Source: Paraburkholderia sp. BL10I2N1 (lineage in GTDB: Bacteria > Pseudomonadota > Gammaproteobacteria > Burkholderiales > Burkholderiaceae). From it: a DNA stretch of 64,000 nt. A program made the position numbers and the translations under genes. The stretch is from positions 3,100,001 through 3,164,000 of the forward strand of contig NZ_SNWA01000002.1 of assembly GCF_004361815.1 (NCBI RefSeq). Reading direction: 5' to 3'. The notes beneath the pieces are model-generated. The model was not told the origin of the DNA and ran no database searches. It saw only the letters and a list, made by a program, of their open reading frames with translations. Shown here piece by piece: positions 25,375 through 35,012 of this stretch (position 1 is the first letter of the stretch; each line of letters opens with the position of its first letter).

Positions 25375-26496
25375 ATGACCGCTCACGAAAGCCGCCCTGC
25401 AGTGCGGTCCTGCGTGCTGCACGAGGTAAAGCGACCGGCGCGCCGTTCGCAGATAGTCGTCGTTCTGGCACTCGTGATGCTGGGTGCTTGCAGCCGACAT
25501 CAGGAGGTCGCCACCGAAACCGGGCCGCGCATGGTGCAACTGGTGCCTGTTACGCAGGAGGGGGCGAACGAGCTTCGGGAATTCACCGGCCGGGTCGAGC
25601 AGACCAGCATTTCACAGCTTGCCTTCGAGGTGTCCGGGCGCGTAGTCCAGATCGCCGTGCTCGACGGGGCACGTGTGCGCAAGGGGCAACTGATCGCGAG
25701 AATCGACCCTGAACCCTATGAACTGCAGGTGCGTCGAGCCGAGGCGCAGTACACCCAGCTTGCCGATGACCTCAAGCGCAAGGCGGTGCTGCACAGCGAA
25801 AGCATCCTGTCGGGTGGCGCGTTCGATCAGTTGAAGGCGGCAGTGGAAGTCGCCGGTGTGCAACGCGATCTCGCACGCAGGGACTTGCGCAATACCCGTC
25901 TTCTCGCTCCGTTCGACGGCCGGATCGCGCGACGTACCATCGAGACCGAGCAGACGGTTCAGGCAGGCGCACCCGTGTTCAACTTGGAGAACGCGGAGCG
26001 CATCGAAATCGGTGTGGAGCTGCCGCAAAACATCGCCGAAAGCCTGCCGCTCAACAACACCTTGCGCGCCGAGGCGTGGACGCCGGACCGCCCGGACAAC
26101 GTGTTCCCGCTTGTCTATCGCGAGCACGCTACGCAGAGCACGCCCACCTCGAGTTCGTACCGGTTGCTGTTCAGCGTCAGACAGCCCGAGAAGTTGACGC
26201 TGCTGCCGGGCATGGCGGTGCGCGTGCGGATCGGCGTGAACCAGGCGCCGGCAGCGAACCTTGCGCTCTCAGTGCCTATCGCTGCGCTCTCCGTCGCGCC
26301 CGACGGCAAGCACAGGCTGTGGCGCTATGACGCCGCGTCGAGCAAGGTGCATGCTGTGCCAGTCGATCTGCGCGAGATCCGCGATAACACGGCGATCGTG
26401 GCGGGCGATTTGCAGGCGGGGGATAAGGTCGTAGGGGGCGGCTCGCAGTTTGTCGCTGAAGGGCAGGCGGTGCGGCCAATGGACGTGAATCAATGA
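25375..26496 (+). CDS. RND efflux periplasmic adaptor (membrane fusion) lipoprotein
   Basis: A 373-residue adaptor. The N-terminus carries a basic stretch and a hydrophobic segment ending in the lipobox LGAC (VVVLALVMLGACSRH). The lipoyl/barrel-sandwich half-motifs flank an alpha hairpin: QLAFEVSGRVVQIAVLDGARVRKGQ and LLAPFDGRIARRTIETEQTVQAG. The adaptor bridges the inner-membrane pump and the outer-membrane channel. Its stop overlaps the pump gene by four bases (ATGA). The substrate cannot be inferred, and no regulator is adjacent. Confidence 0.88.
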   Translation: MTAHESRPAVRSCVLHEVKRPARRSQIVVVLALVMLGACSRHQEVATETGPRMVQLVPVTQEGANELREFTGRVEQTSISQLAFEVSGRVVQIAVLDGARVRKGQLIARIDPEPYELQVRRAEAQYTQLADDLKRKAVLHSESILSGGAFDQLKAAVEVAGVQRDLARRDLRNTRLLAPFDGRIARRTIETEQTVQAGAPVFNLENAERIEIGVELPQNIAESLPLNNTLRAEAWTPDRPDNVFPLVYREHATQSTPTSSSYRLLFSVRQPEKLTLLPGMAVRVRIGVNQAPAANLALSVPIAALSVAPDGKHRLWRYDAASSKVHAVPVDLREIRDNTAIVAGDLQAGDKVVGGGSQFVAEGQAVRPMDVNQ

Positions 26497-29400
26497 GCCT
26501 CGCGCGCCCCCTTATCGAAAAGCCGTTGATCGCGTGGGTTATCACGCTCGTCTCGCTGTTCGGCGGACTTTTTGCGTACGACAACATTGGGCGGCTCGAA
26601 GATCCGAAATTCACCATCAAGACGGCGGTCGTCGTCACGCTCTATCCTGGCGCCAGCGCGAAGGAGGTGGAGAACGAGGTGACCGACCGGATCGAGAGCT
26701 CGATTCAGCAGATGCAGCAGATCGATTTTCTGCGCTCGCGCTCGCTGCCGGGTTATTCGGAAGTTCGCGTCCAGATCCGGGACCGGTATACGTCTGCCGA
26801 CCTGCCTCAGGTCTGGGATGAACTGCGCCGCGCGGTGAGCGACGTTCAGCCGCGCCTGCCGCCTGGCGCGGGGCCGTCGCAGGTCGTCGACAGGTTCGGC
26901 GACGTCTACGGGATGTTCTATGCCATCACGGGCAAGGGCTACACTCAGGCGCAGCTCTTTGAATACGCACGCGAGTTGCGCAAGCAATTGCTGACGGTGC
27001 CGGATGTCGCTGACATCGTGATCGCGGGAAACCAGCAGGAGCAGGTCACGGTCGAGGCGGACCAGACCAAACTGGTGGCCAACAATCTTTCGACCGACGA
27101 TCTCGCGCAAACGCTCGCCCTGCAAAACGATATCCGTCCAGCGGGCCGTGAGCGGGTGGGCGATCTGCTGATGCGGGTCGCGCCCACGGGCACGCTGGAT
27201 TCGCTTGAGGCCGTCCGCTCACTGCCGGTGGGTACGACCTCCGGGCCGGTTCTGCTGGGCGACCTGGGGCGCGTGTCTTACGGATACTCGAAGATTCCGA
27301 CATCTTTGATCCGTTATAACGGCGAGCCGGCGCTCACGATCGGTATCAGTGCGCGTGCACGGGTGAACGTCGTGAAGGTGGGCATGGACGTAAAGGCAAA
27401 GATGCAGGAGCTGGAGCGCAGCCGCCCGCTCGGGATGGAACTGCATGTGCTATACGATCAGCCGGAAGCCGTCGACGCCGCTGTCAGCGGCTTTGTATTT
27501 GACGTGATACTGGCGGTGGCCATTGTGGGCGTGGCGCTGGGCATCGGGCTCGGCTGGCGTGCGGGGGTGGTGCTCGGTGTCGAACTGTTCCTGACGATTA
27601 TCGGTACGCTGTTTGTCATGTATGCCGCGGGTATCGAGTTGCAGCGGATCTCGCTGGGTGCGCTGATCATCGTCATGGGGATGCTCACCGACAATACGAT
27701 CGTCGTGTGCGAAGGCATGCTCGTGCGGGTGCAGAAAGGCATGTCGCATATCGACGCGGCAAATGAAGTGCTGCAACAGGGCCAGTGGATTCTGCTGGCT
27801 TCGACCGTAGTGGGGATTCTCGCGTTTTCGGGCATCGGTCTTTCGCCGGACGCGGTCGGCGAGTTCTGCGCGTCGCTCTTCGCGGTGGCGGCAATCTCGC
27901 TGCTGTTCAGCTGGGTGGTTGCAATTGGACTTACGCCGCTCTTTGGCTACTACCTGTTCAAGGCCGACGAGGGCGAGCAACCCAATCCCTTCGATTCGCG
28001 GTTGTATCGCGGATACGGGCGCGTGCTGGGCTGGGTGGCGGGCCGCCGGGTGCCGGTGGTCATTTTTCTGGCGGTGGTCACGGGCGTGTGCATGTGGGGG
28101 TTTCGCTTTGTCGAACAGAGCTTCTTTCCCAGCTCGACGACGCCGATATTCTATGTAGACATGCGTTTGCCGCTCGGCACCGATATTCGCGCGGTCGCTG
28201 AAAAGACCCGTGACGCGGAGAAGTTCCTGCTCGCGCAAAAGGGCGTGGCTAATATCGGTACCTATATCGGCGGCGGCGCGACGCGCTTCTTCCTCGTCTA
28301 CGACCCGGAAACCCGTGACCCGAGATATGCGCAATTCATCGTCACGGTCAAGGATCAACGAGACATCGACGGGATGATCCCGCCCATTACGGAGCAACTG
28401 GAGAAGCGCTTCCCCGACGCGAGCTGGACGGTGAGCCGGCCGAGCTTCGGCCCCGGCGGCGGCACGCCGATCCAGGCGCGCTTCATAGGCCCGGACCCGG
28501 GAGTGTTGCGCGCCCTGGGCCGCCAGGCTCAGGCGATCCTGCACAAGGACGGCGGCATGGTTTCGATCCGCGACGACTGGGAAAACCCGGTCAACGTGGT
28601 GCGGCCGGTGTTCGATGACTCGCGCGCCCGCTCCGCCGGTGTGACGCGGCGCCAGGTCAACGACGTGTTCGCGTATGCCACCGAAGGCATCACCACCGGG
28701 ATCTTCCGGGAACACGACCAGTTGCTGCCGATCGTCCTGCGGGCACCGGATAGCGAGCAGGGTATGGAGCGGCTGCTCACGATGCAGGTCTTCAGTGCCG
28801 GACAGCGGCGCTATGTTCCGCTAGGCGACGTGCTGAACGGAGTCTCGCCGCAGACAGAAGAAAGCATCATTTCGCGTAACGACCGTATTCGAACGCTGAC
28901 CGTATCGTCTGGCGTCACGTACGGCAGCAACAGCGTGGCTGCGTTCGAGCGGGTGCGGCATGCGATTGAAGCGATTCCGTTGCCGCCCGGTTACAGCTTC
29001 GAGTGGGGCGGCGAACACGAATCGTCGAGCATTGCGCAGGAGAGCTTGTTCCGTCAGTTGCCGATGGGCTTTGTCGGCATGATCTTGCTGGTGCTGTTCA
29101 TGTTCGGCCGCCTCAAGCCTGCGCTGGTGGTGCTGCTCGTCGTGCCGATGTCGATCTGTGGTGTGACGGTCGGTCTGCTGCTGTTTCGCGGCGCGTTCGG
29201 CTTCATGGCGCTGCTCGGGCTGCTCAGCCTCATTGGCATGATGATCAAGAACGGCGTAGTGCTGGTGGAGGAGATCGATGGCCAGATTTCCTCGGGCGTG
29301 CCGCGCATGCAGGCGGTGATCTATGGCTCGATGAGTCGGCTGCGGCCGGTGGCGCTGGCCGCGGGCACGACGATTCTCGGCATGGCGCCGCTGTTATGGG

Positions 29401-29564
29401 ATCCCTTCTTCAAGGACATGGCGATCACGATGATGGCAGGGCTCGCGTTCGCGACGGTCCTGACGATGGTTGCGGTTCCTGCGCTCTATGTGCTGTTCTT
29501 CTCGATCAAGGGTACGGAGTGGGAAGAAGGCCAGCAACCCGGGGATCAACATGGAAAGCCCTGA
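26493..29564 (+). CDS. RND efflux pump, inner-membrane permease
   Basis: A 1023-residue AcrB-like proton antiporter with the twelve-helix, duplicated layout and two large periplasmic loops. Helix 4 reads GMLTDNTIVVCEGMLVR, so only the first of the usual two adjacent Asp residues is kept (D-N instead of D-D). Helix 10 keeps the proton-relay Lys in GMMIKNGVVLVEEID. The N-terminus (MSLARPLIEKPLIAWVITL) and the periplasmic LEDPKFTIK segment place it in the HAE-1-like group. It is coupled to the adaptor gene upstream, and its last 14 bases overlap the outer-membrane factor gene. Confidence 0.88.
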   Translation: MSLARPLIEKPLIAWVITLVSLFGGLFAYDNIGRLEDPKFTIKTAVVVTLYPGASAKEVENEVTDRIESSIQQMQQIDFLRSRSLPGYSEVRVQIRDRYTSADLPQVWDELRRAVSDVQPRLPPGAGPSQVVDRFGDVYGMFYAITGKGYTQAQLFEYARELRKQLLTVPDVADIVIAGNQQEQVTVEADQTKLVANNLSTDDLAQTLALQNDIRPAGRERVGDLLMRVAPTGTLDSLEAVRSLPVGTTSGPVLLGDLGRVSYGYSKIPTSLIRYNGEPALTIGISARARVNVVKVGMDVKAKMQELERSRPLGMELHVLYDQPEAVDAAVSGFVFDVILAVAIVGVALGIGLGWRAGVVLGVELFLTIIGTLFVMYAAGIELQRISLGALIIVMGMLTDNTIVVCEGMLVRVQKGMSHIDAANEVLQQGQWILLASTVVGILAFSGIGLSPDAVGEFCASLFAVAAISLLFSWVVAIGLTPLFGYYLFKADEGEQPNPFDSRLYRGYGRVLGWVAGRRVPVVIFLAVVTGVCMWGFRFVEQSFFPSSTTPIFYVDMRLPLGTDIRAVAEKTRDAEKFLLAQKGVANIGTYIGGGATRFFLVYDPETRDPRYAQFIVTVKDQRDIDGMIPPITEQLEKRFPDASWTVSRPSFGPGGGTPIQARFIGPDPGVLRALGRQAQAILHKDGGMVSIRDDWENPVNVVRPVFDDSRARSAGVTRRQVNDVFAYATEGITTGIFREHDQLLPIVLRAPDSEQGMERLLTMQVFSAGQRRYVPLGDVLNGVSPQTEESIISRNDRIRTLTVSSGVTYGSNSVAAFERVRHAIEAIPLPPGYSFEWGGEHESSSIAQESLFRQLPMGFVGMILLVLFMFGRLKPALVVLLVVPMSICGVTVGLLLFRGAFGFMALLGLLSLIGMMIKNGVVLVEEIDGQISSGVPRMQAVIYGSMSRLRPVALAAGTTILGMAPLLWDPFFKDMAITMMAGLAFATVLTMVAVPALYVLFFSIKGTEWEEGQQPGDQHGKP

Positions 29565-31104
29565 AAACCGGATCTGCTCCGTGGCGCCGCTCGCGTCGCT
29601 GCTTGCGCAGCGTTCGACGTGGCGCGCCGCGCGTCATTTGCCGCTGGCTTCGCTTGTAGTGGCGATAGCATCGGGCTGCACGGGTTCACTGAAACTTGAT
29701 TCGCCGCAGACGCTTCCGCAGCGCTTCAACGAGTTGTCGCCGGGCGTCGCCGACACGCACGCCTCTCTGAGCGACGAGCAGCTCGCGGCGTGGTGGACGC
29801 AGTTCAACGACCCGGCATTGACCCAGTTGATCGAGACGGCGATTGCGCACAACTACGACATCTCGATCGCCGCCGCGCGGGTCGATCAGGCGCGCGCCAG
29901 CATACGCCTCGCGCGCTCGCAACTGCTGCCTTCAGTGGGCGTGGGCGCACAGGCCGCGAGCTATCACGGTGGGGAAACCCAGCTGGAGTTTCAGGAGTTT
30001 CTCGGGATCAACGATGTCGATGCGAAGTTCTGGCGCATCGGGCTTCAGACGCAATGGGAGATCGACGTGTTCGGTCGCGGACGCGCGCGTCTTGCCGCCG
30101 CGCGCGCGACGACGCTCGCCGCAGCGGGCGACGCGGAGGCCGTGCGGCTCAGCGTGATCGGTGCGACCGCCGATCTGTATATGACCTACCGTGGGCTATT
30201 GCAGCAGCGGGAGCTGCTCGCGCAAAGCCGCCAGATAGCCGCCGACTTCGTTGTCATTGCCGAGCACAGCTTTACCGCTGGCGTGGTGTTGAGCACGGAC
30301 ATCGACGTGGCCCGCGCAGGGCTCGCGCAGGTCGAGGCGCGACAACAGGATGTGGAGACAGCCATCGCCGCTACGCAGCTGTCGCTTGAGAATCTGTGCG
30401 CGGTCCAACCGGGTGAACTCACCGCCACGCTGAGCTCGGTAAGCGGTCTGCCCAAGCCGCTGCCGGACATCACGCCGGGACAGCCGGTCGATCTATTGAT
30501 GCGGCGCCCCGATCTTATCGCCGCGCGTGACAGGCTGTTGGCGAGCGTGAAGCAGTCGGACGCCGCGCGTCTGAACTACTGGCCGACGTTCTCACTGAGC
30601 GCGCTGCTGGCGCGTAATGGCTGGAATATTGCTGGCCAAGGGCTGGGGCCCAGCACGTTCTGGCTGTTCGGCGCGGCCGCGGCGTTGCCATTGATCGATT
30701 TCGGCGCGCGTGAATCGCAGGTGGAATCGTCGGATGCGCAGGCGCAACAGGCGCTTCGCGCTTATGAAAAAGCCGCGTCGGGCGCGCTATTCGACGTCGA
30801 GCAGGCGCTGTCCAGATTGAACCGGCAGGAAGCGTTGCAGAAGGCGCGCAATGAAGAGGTCGCACGGCGCAACGAGGTGCTCAGGAAAACGACGCGTCAG
30901 TACACGGTGGGCGATGTTGGACGGCTGGATATCGATCAGGCACGTCTCGCGCTGCTCGAGAGCCAGGCGGCGCTGGTGCGGGAGCAGGTCGGGCAGTTGC
31001 AGGCCCAGGTCGCGTTGTTCCGCGCGATGGGTGGCGGCTGGCAACCGGCGGGTTCCGCCGTCAGTGTGTCACCGCCGTACCCGGCGCCAGCGGCGAACCA
31101 GTAG
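29551..31104 (+). CDS. RND efflux outer-membrane factor, NodT/OprM lipoprotein
   Basis: A 517-residue TolC-like channel. A hydrophobic signal ends in a Cys (VVAIASGCTG), as in OprM-type lipoproteins. It contains the two repeated coiled-coil/barrel halves, with WWTQFNDPALTQLIETAIAHN, QWEIDVFGRGRARLAAARA and RRPDLIAARDRLLASVKQSDAARLNYWPTFSL. The start ATG 29551 lies inside the end of the pump gene. The three genes form a complete tripartite pump operon. Confidence 0.88.
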   Translation: MESPENRICSVAPLASLLAQRSTWRAARHLPLASLVVAIASGCTGSLKLDSPQTLPQRFNELSPGVADTHASLSDEQLAAWWTQFNDPALTQLIETAIAHNYDISIAAARVDQARASIRLARSQLLPSVGVGAQAASYHGGETQLEFQEFLGINDVDAKFWRIGLQTQWEIDVFGRGRARLAAARATTLAAAGDAEAVRLSVIGATADLYMTYRGLLQQRELLAQSRQIAADFVVIAEHSFTAGVVLSTDIDVARAGLAQVEARQQDVETAIAATQLSLENLCAVQPGELTATLSSVSGLPKPLPDITPGQPVDLLMRRPDLIAARDRLLASVKQSDAARLNYWPTFSLSALLARNGWNIAGQGLGPSTFWLFGAAAALPLIDFGARESQVESSDAQAQQALRAYEKAASGALFDVEQALSRLNRQEALQKARNEEVARRNEVLRKTTRQYTVGDVGRLDIDQARLALLESQAALVREQVGQLQAQVALFRAMGGGWQPAGSAVSVSPPYPAPAANQ

Positions 31105-31136
31105 CCGAGGCACATTTGCCGCAATGACCACGGGAG

Positions 31137-32429
31137 TCAGCGGGCGAGGCTCAGGCCAATGCGGGCGATCCAGTGCTTCTTGTTGTAGTCGAGAATGGTC
31201 TCGCCGAAGCCGTTGAAGTAACCGAGCCAGAGATAGCCGCCCCATTTGTTGCCAAAGATCCTCGCGAGCGGATAGGTCAACTGCGTATCGATGCTGCCGT
31301 ACCAGCTTTTCGTGCCCTTGCGCAGCGTTGTTGCAAGCTCCCAGCCGTTGGGGTTGCCGTACTTGATGAGCAGATCGACATAGCCACGGTAGTCCGCGAT
31401 GTCGGGATTGTCTTCCTTTCGGGAGGGGAAGTAGTAGTAGACCTTCGGCGAGATCGTCAGATGAGTCGTCTGGGGGTCGCCGATTTCCCAGGTGGGACGC
31501 ACGAAGACGATATCGATGCTGCGTGACTCGTCACCATCCCGGCCGTTGGATTCGTGTCCGAGCCCGGCCATGGCCGACATCTGTTTGAAGATGGGGCTTG
31601 TCCATCCCGTATCCGGAATGGAGTAGAACACTTGCGGCTGATAGGCAGTATCGTGAAACGGCGACTGGTCCCCACGGATGTCCCAGACCGACGTCTGCGT
31701 GTACCCGAAATACAGGTTGTCGAACAAGCCGCGCGAACGTGGGTCATCCGGAATCGCGACCCTGAACTTCAGGCTGAACTGGAACCTCGCCATATTCCTG
31801 CCGTTCGAGCCATCCGCGAAATAGATCGGTTCGAAAATCGAGAAGCGGCTCATGAACAGGTTGTCCATACCTGGAAGCGGTCTGTTGCCCGACGCTGTCG
31901 ATACAGGTTGCGTCGAGGCTTGCACGGCCGATTGATCCGGTTGCGCCGGCAGGCTCGTTTGCGAAGTGGCGGCAGGCTGCCCGGCCGTCGCCACCGCTGC
32001 GCCAGGTCCAGTCCGGGTAAGCGCGACGATCACCGGAGAGACATCGAGACCCACCACGTCGATTTTCAGGAAGCCTCGTGCCCAGTCAGGCCACGCAGCG
32101 GAAAAGCGTATCTTGCGGAACTGCCCCGCGGGCAACGTGAGATGGTCCGGTGCGCCCGGCTCGCGGGTCAGGACGACCGGCTTCGGAGGGGCGTCGCCGT
32201 TCGTGAGCGTGACTGTAAGCTGGGAGGGTATCTCGAAGTCGCTGGGCGTCTGCTGGTCGCCGCTATACATCAGCGTGACTTCAAGCGGTTGCTGTGTGGT
32301 CGCTTCGCGCGGTGGTTGCAGTATGGAAACCGTGGCATGGGACAGTGCGGGGCACGCCAGCGCAATGGACAGCGCGGACATCGCGACAACCCGGGGCACG
32401 CCGTGCCCGCCACGCTTCAGTGACCGCAT
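31137..32429 (-). CDS. pldA: Outer-membrane phospholipase A (PldA family)
   Basis: A 430-residue outer-membrane protein. The catalytic triad region reads GLGHESNGRDGDESRS, equivalent to the His-x-Ser...Asn motif of OMPLA. The barrel carries aromatic girdles and ends in a terminal strand (KKHWIARIGLSLAR). Compared with enteric PldA (about 290 residues) it has an N-terminal extension of about 150 residues: a beta domain plus an Ala/Gln/Ser-rich linker. The start is taken as ATG 32429 (MRSLKRGG..., signal peptide ending SHA), though the ribosome site is weak. It hydrolyses phospholipids that reach the outer leaflet. It is convergent with the RND operon. Confidence 0.82.
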   Translation of the reverse strand: MRSLKRGGHGVPRVVAMSALSIALACPALSHATVSILQPPREATTQQPLEVTLMYSGDQQTPSDFEIPSQLTVTLTNGDAPPKPVVLTREPGAPDHLTLPAGQFRKIRFSAAWPDWARGFLKIDVVGLDVSPVIVALTRTGPGAAVATAGQPAATSQTSLPAQPDQSAVQASTQPVSTASGNRPLPGMDNLFMSRFSIFEPIYFADGSNGRNMARFQFSLKFRVAIPDDPRSRGLFDNLYFGYTQTSVWDIRGDQSPFHDTAYQPQVFYSIPDTGWTSPIFKQMSAMAGLGHESNGRDGDESRSIDIVFVRPTWEIGDPQTTHLTISPKVYYYFPSRKEDNPDIADYRGYVDLLIKYGNPNGWELATTLRKGTKSWYGSIDTQLTYPLARIFGNKWGGYLWLGYFNGFGETILDYNKKHWIARIGLSLAR

Positions 32430-32857
32430 CGACTCGAGGGTCGCCCCGGTTGATGGCACACGGATAAATGACCGTGGTGACAGGAATTCGATGTCGAGAC
32501 GACCAGCACGATATGGCGCCGGACCCGGCAGATTGCGCACATTGAACTCCTAAGCGATCAGCGTGGGAGAAGCCTGGTTCAGAGACGATCATTCAAGCAT
32601 TTTATATAGCAAACGGGGTTTATGTGCGAAGATATTCCCCATAAAATGCGCGCACTTTTAGAAGCTGAAGTGCAATAGGGCACCCGTCGTGGCATCGATT
32701 GAATGGTGCTGAAACTCGCCGTTCAGTCTTCGCGTGACCGCCGTTCAGGGCAGTCGTCCGGTGATGGACAAGGGTGCTGGAAGGCGGCCTCGCGGCCTGG
32801 CTGTAGCAGTGATACCCGAACAGGTTGGCAGTTCGCCGCTCAATGGAGCACTGACAC

Positions 32858-33931
32858 ATGAACGACAGATTGCAGGCGTCAGTATGCGTTGTCGTGCTGT
32901 TGCTGATTGTGGGCTGGGTGCTCTATGTTGGGCGCGCCGTTTTCGTTCCGATCGTGTTCGGCGTCATCGCGGTGTATGTGGTTGTCGGTTTTACGCGGCT
33001 GTTACAGCGCATTCCTGTCGTGGGGAGCCAACTGCCTGCGCAGTTGCGGTATGCGCTTTCCGTGTTGCTCATTGGGGCCGGGATATTCTTTGCGGTGGAC
33101 ATGCTGGTGGCGAACAGGGACGGCCTGATGGCATTGGCGCCGCGATACCAGGATTCGATACTCGCACTGATCCAGAAAATCGCCGCACTGTTGCATCTCG
33201 AAACCGAGCCCACGTGGGATTCGCTACGGCGTGACATGCTCGCGCAGTTCAATCTTCAGGCCATCCTCACCGGTATGCTGGCCTCGTTGTCGTCTGTGAT
33301 CGTCAACGTATTTGTCGTGGCCCTGTACGCCAGTTTTCTGCTGCTCGAGCAACGAACGTTCAGCGAGAAGCTGACAAATGTCGCAGCGAATGCACGTAAC
33401 GCGGCGCGGATCAAGAGCGTGATCATCGACATCAACGGGCGTATCGGCGCCTATCTCGCGCTCAAAACGATCCTGGGCGTTTTGCAGGGGGGCGTGTGCT
33501 GGATAGCGATGCGCGGCGTCGGACTTGAATTCGCCGGGCTATGGGCCGTGCTCATCGCGCTCCTCAACTACGTGCCTTATATCGGTTCGGTGCTCGGCAT
33601 TGTCTTTCCCACGCTCATGTCTGTCCTGCAGTTCGGGCAATGGAACGAAGTGCTCATCGTGCTGATATCGCTGTCGGTCGTCCATTTTGCGATCGGCAAC
33701 GTGCTCGATCCGTACCTGATGGGCAACTCGCTCAACCTGAGTCCGTTCGCGATACTGGCGAGCATGGCGATCTGGTCTTCGATATGGGGCGTGGCTGGCG
33801 CTTTCCTGGCAGTGCCGATCACAGTCAGCATGACCATCATCTTCTCCGAGTTCGAGATGACGAGACCCGTTGCCGTTCTGCTGTCGAAAAACGGCCGGCT
33901 GTCTTACGGAGAAAGCCCGCCGCTGACCTGA
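32858..33931 (+). CDS. AI-2E family transporter (PerM-like)
   Basis: A 357-residue membrane protein with a hydrophobic pair at the N-terminus, a central soluble part and a C-terminal helical bundle containing LWAVLIALLNYVPYIGSVLGIVFP and NVLDPYLMGNSLNLSPFAILAS, both characteristic of the family. Members have been linked to autoinducer-2 export or Na+/H+ exchange, but most have no proven substrate. A GGAG site precedes ATG 32858. It stands alone. Confidence 0.8.
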   Translation: MNDRLQASVCVVVLLLIVGWVLYVGRAVFVPIVFGVIAVYVVVGFTRLLQRIPVVGSQLPAQLRYALSVLLIGAGIFFAVDMLVANRDGLMALAPRYQDSILALIQKIAALLHLETEPTWDSLRRDMLAQFNLQAILTGMLASLSSVIVNVFVVALYASFLLLEQRTFSEKLTNVAANARNAARIKSVIIDINGRIGAYLALKTILGVLQGGVCWIAMRGVGLEFAGLWAVLIALLNYVPYIGSVLGIVFPTLMSVLQFGQWNEVLIVLISLSVVHFAIGNVLDPYLMGNSLNLSPFAILASMAIWSSIWGVAGAFLAVPITVSMTIIFSEFEMTRPVAVLLSKNGRLSYGESPPLT

Positions 33932-34166
33932 TTGACGCGTCGAAGAGTTCAAATCGGAAAGCCCTTAAAAATAGCGTCATTTGCCGCAGGAAAACATGCA
34001 GGCCGCTGCTATCGAAGGGATGCCCAGCGTGCCATCCAGCGGCTTTGCGACGCTCGCCGCTCCGGCACGAAGTAACAGGTAACGCCGACCTTGAACCGGT
34101 CGATTTTTGCCCTATTATTTCATCGAGGGCCGGTCCTGATATCGACTATGAGAGCAAAGGATAACG

Positions 34167-34631
34167 ATGAAATTGAACCATCTGGCGCCACTCCTTTTCT
34201 TGCCGGCCGCAGTGAGTCTTCTGCAAGGTTGCGCGCATCCCACTTCCGCTTCCACCTTTACACCTGGCCAGGCGCAACAGGTTCAATCGGTGACGATGGG
34301 TGTGGTTGAAACGGTGCGGCCCGTGACGATCCAGCCCGGACCTACCGGCGTGGGCGCAGTAGCGGGGGGCGCAATGGGCGGCATCGCCGCGGGTAGCACC
34401 ATAGGCGGTGGAAACGGTTCGATTCTCGCCGGGTTGGGCGGCGCGTTGCTTGGCGGTATGGCGGGCAATGCAGTCGAATCGCGTGTCACGCGCCGCGCTG
34501 GTGTCGAGATAGGCGTGCGGCTTGACTCCGGTCAGTTGATCGCGGTGACGCAGGACGCCGACCAGCCAATCAGCCCTGGCGACCGGGTGCGCGTGTTGAG
34601 TGGCGGTGGCGTGACCCGCGTCACACGCTAG
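34167..34631 (+). CDS. Glycine-zipper outer-membrane lipoprotein (SlyB/Pcp-like)
   Basis: A 154-residue lipoprotein. The lipobox is LLQGC after a short hydrophobic signal. The centre is a glycine-zipper two-helix segment (AVAGGAMGGIAAGSTIGGG...LAGLGGALLGGMAGNA). The C-terminal part is a small beta domain (EIGVRLDSGQLIAVTQDAD) with a basic end. Such proteins associate with the outer membrane and are often stress-induced. It appears monocistronic. Confidence 0.82.
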   Translation: MKLNHLAPLLFLPAAVSLLQGCAHPTSASTFTPGQAQQVQSVTMGVVETVRPVTIQPGPTGVGAVAGGAMGGIAAGSTIGGGNGSILAGLGGALLGGMAGNAVESRVTRRAGVEIGVRLDSGQLIAVTQDADQPISPGDRVRVLSGGGVTRVTR

Positions 34632-35012
34632 ATCGATCTTTGCTGTGTGTGATCGCAAGCCGGTCGTAACTTTTGTTCGTCATCCTGGCTTGCATGCAAC
34701 CCGGCTCTCTGTTTTCCCTGTTCCGTAGCGTTGTCCAGAAGGCCGCGGACTGATTTGCTGCGGCCCTATCGTTGAGGTATTGAGGTATCGGGTTCTTGAA
34801 TTGATTGCAGCAACTGTTTTCTGTCTTGCCAGGCAACTGGAACCGAAAGTTCGACCTGCCGCGCAACACAGTGTCAATAGCAATCTCGTATGCATGACCG
34901 GCGCATCATATTGAAAATGCTATCCCTCGATGAAACTGCATGGTCGGGACAGTGTTTCATGAATTGAAACGATGTGCCGACGGTCTGGGCAACCTCATGA
35001 CGGAGATATTCC
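34632..35012. other. Intergenic region, no gene seen
   Basis: About 380 bases between the lipoprotein and the LysR gene. No frame looks protein-like. The region is AT-richer just before 35013 and may hold the LysR promoter. Confidence 0.4.
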
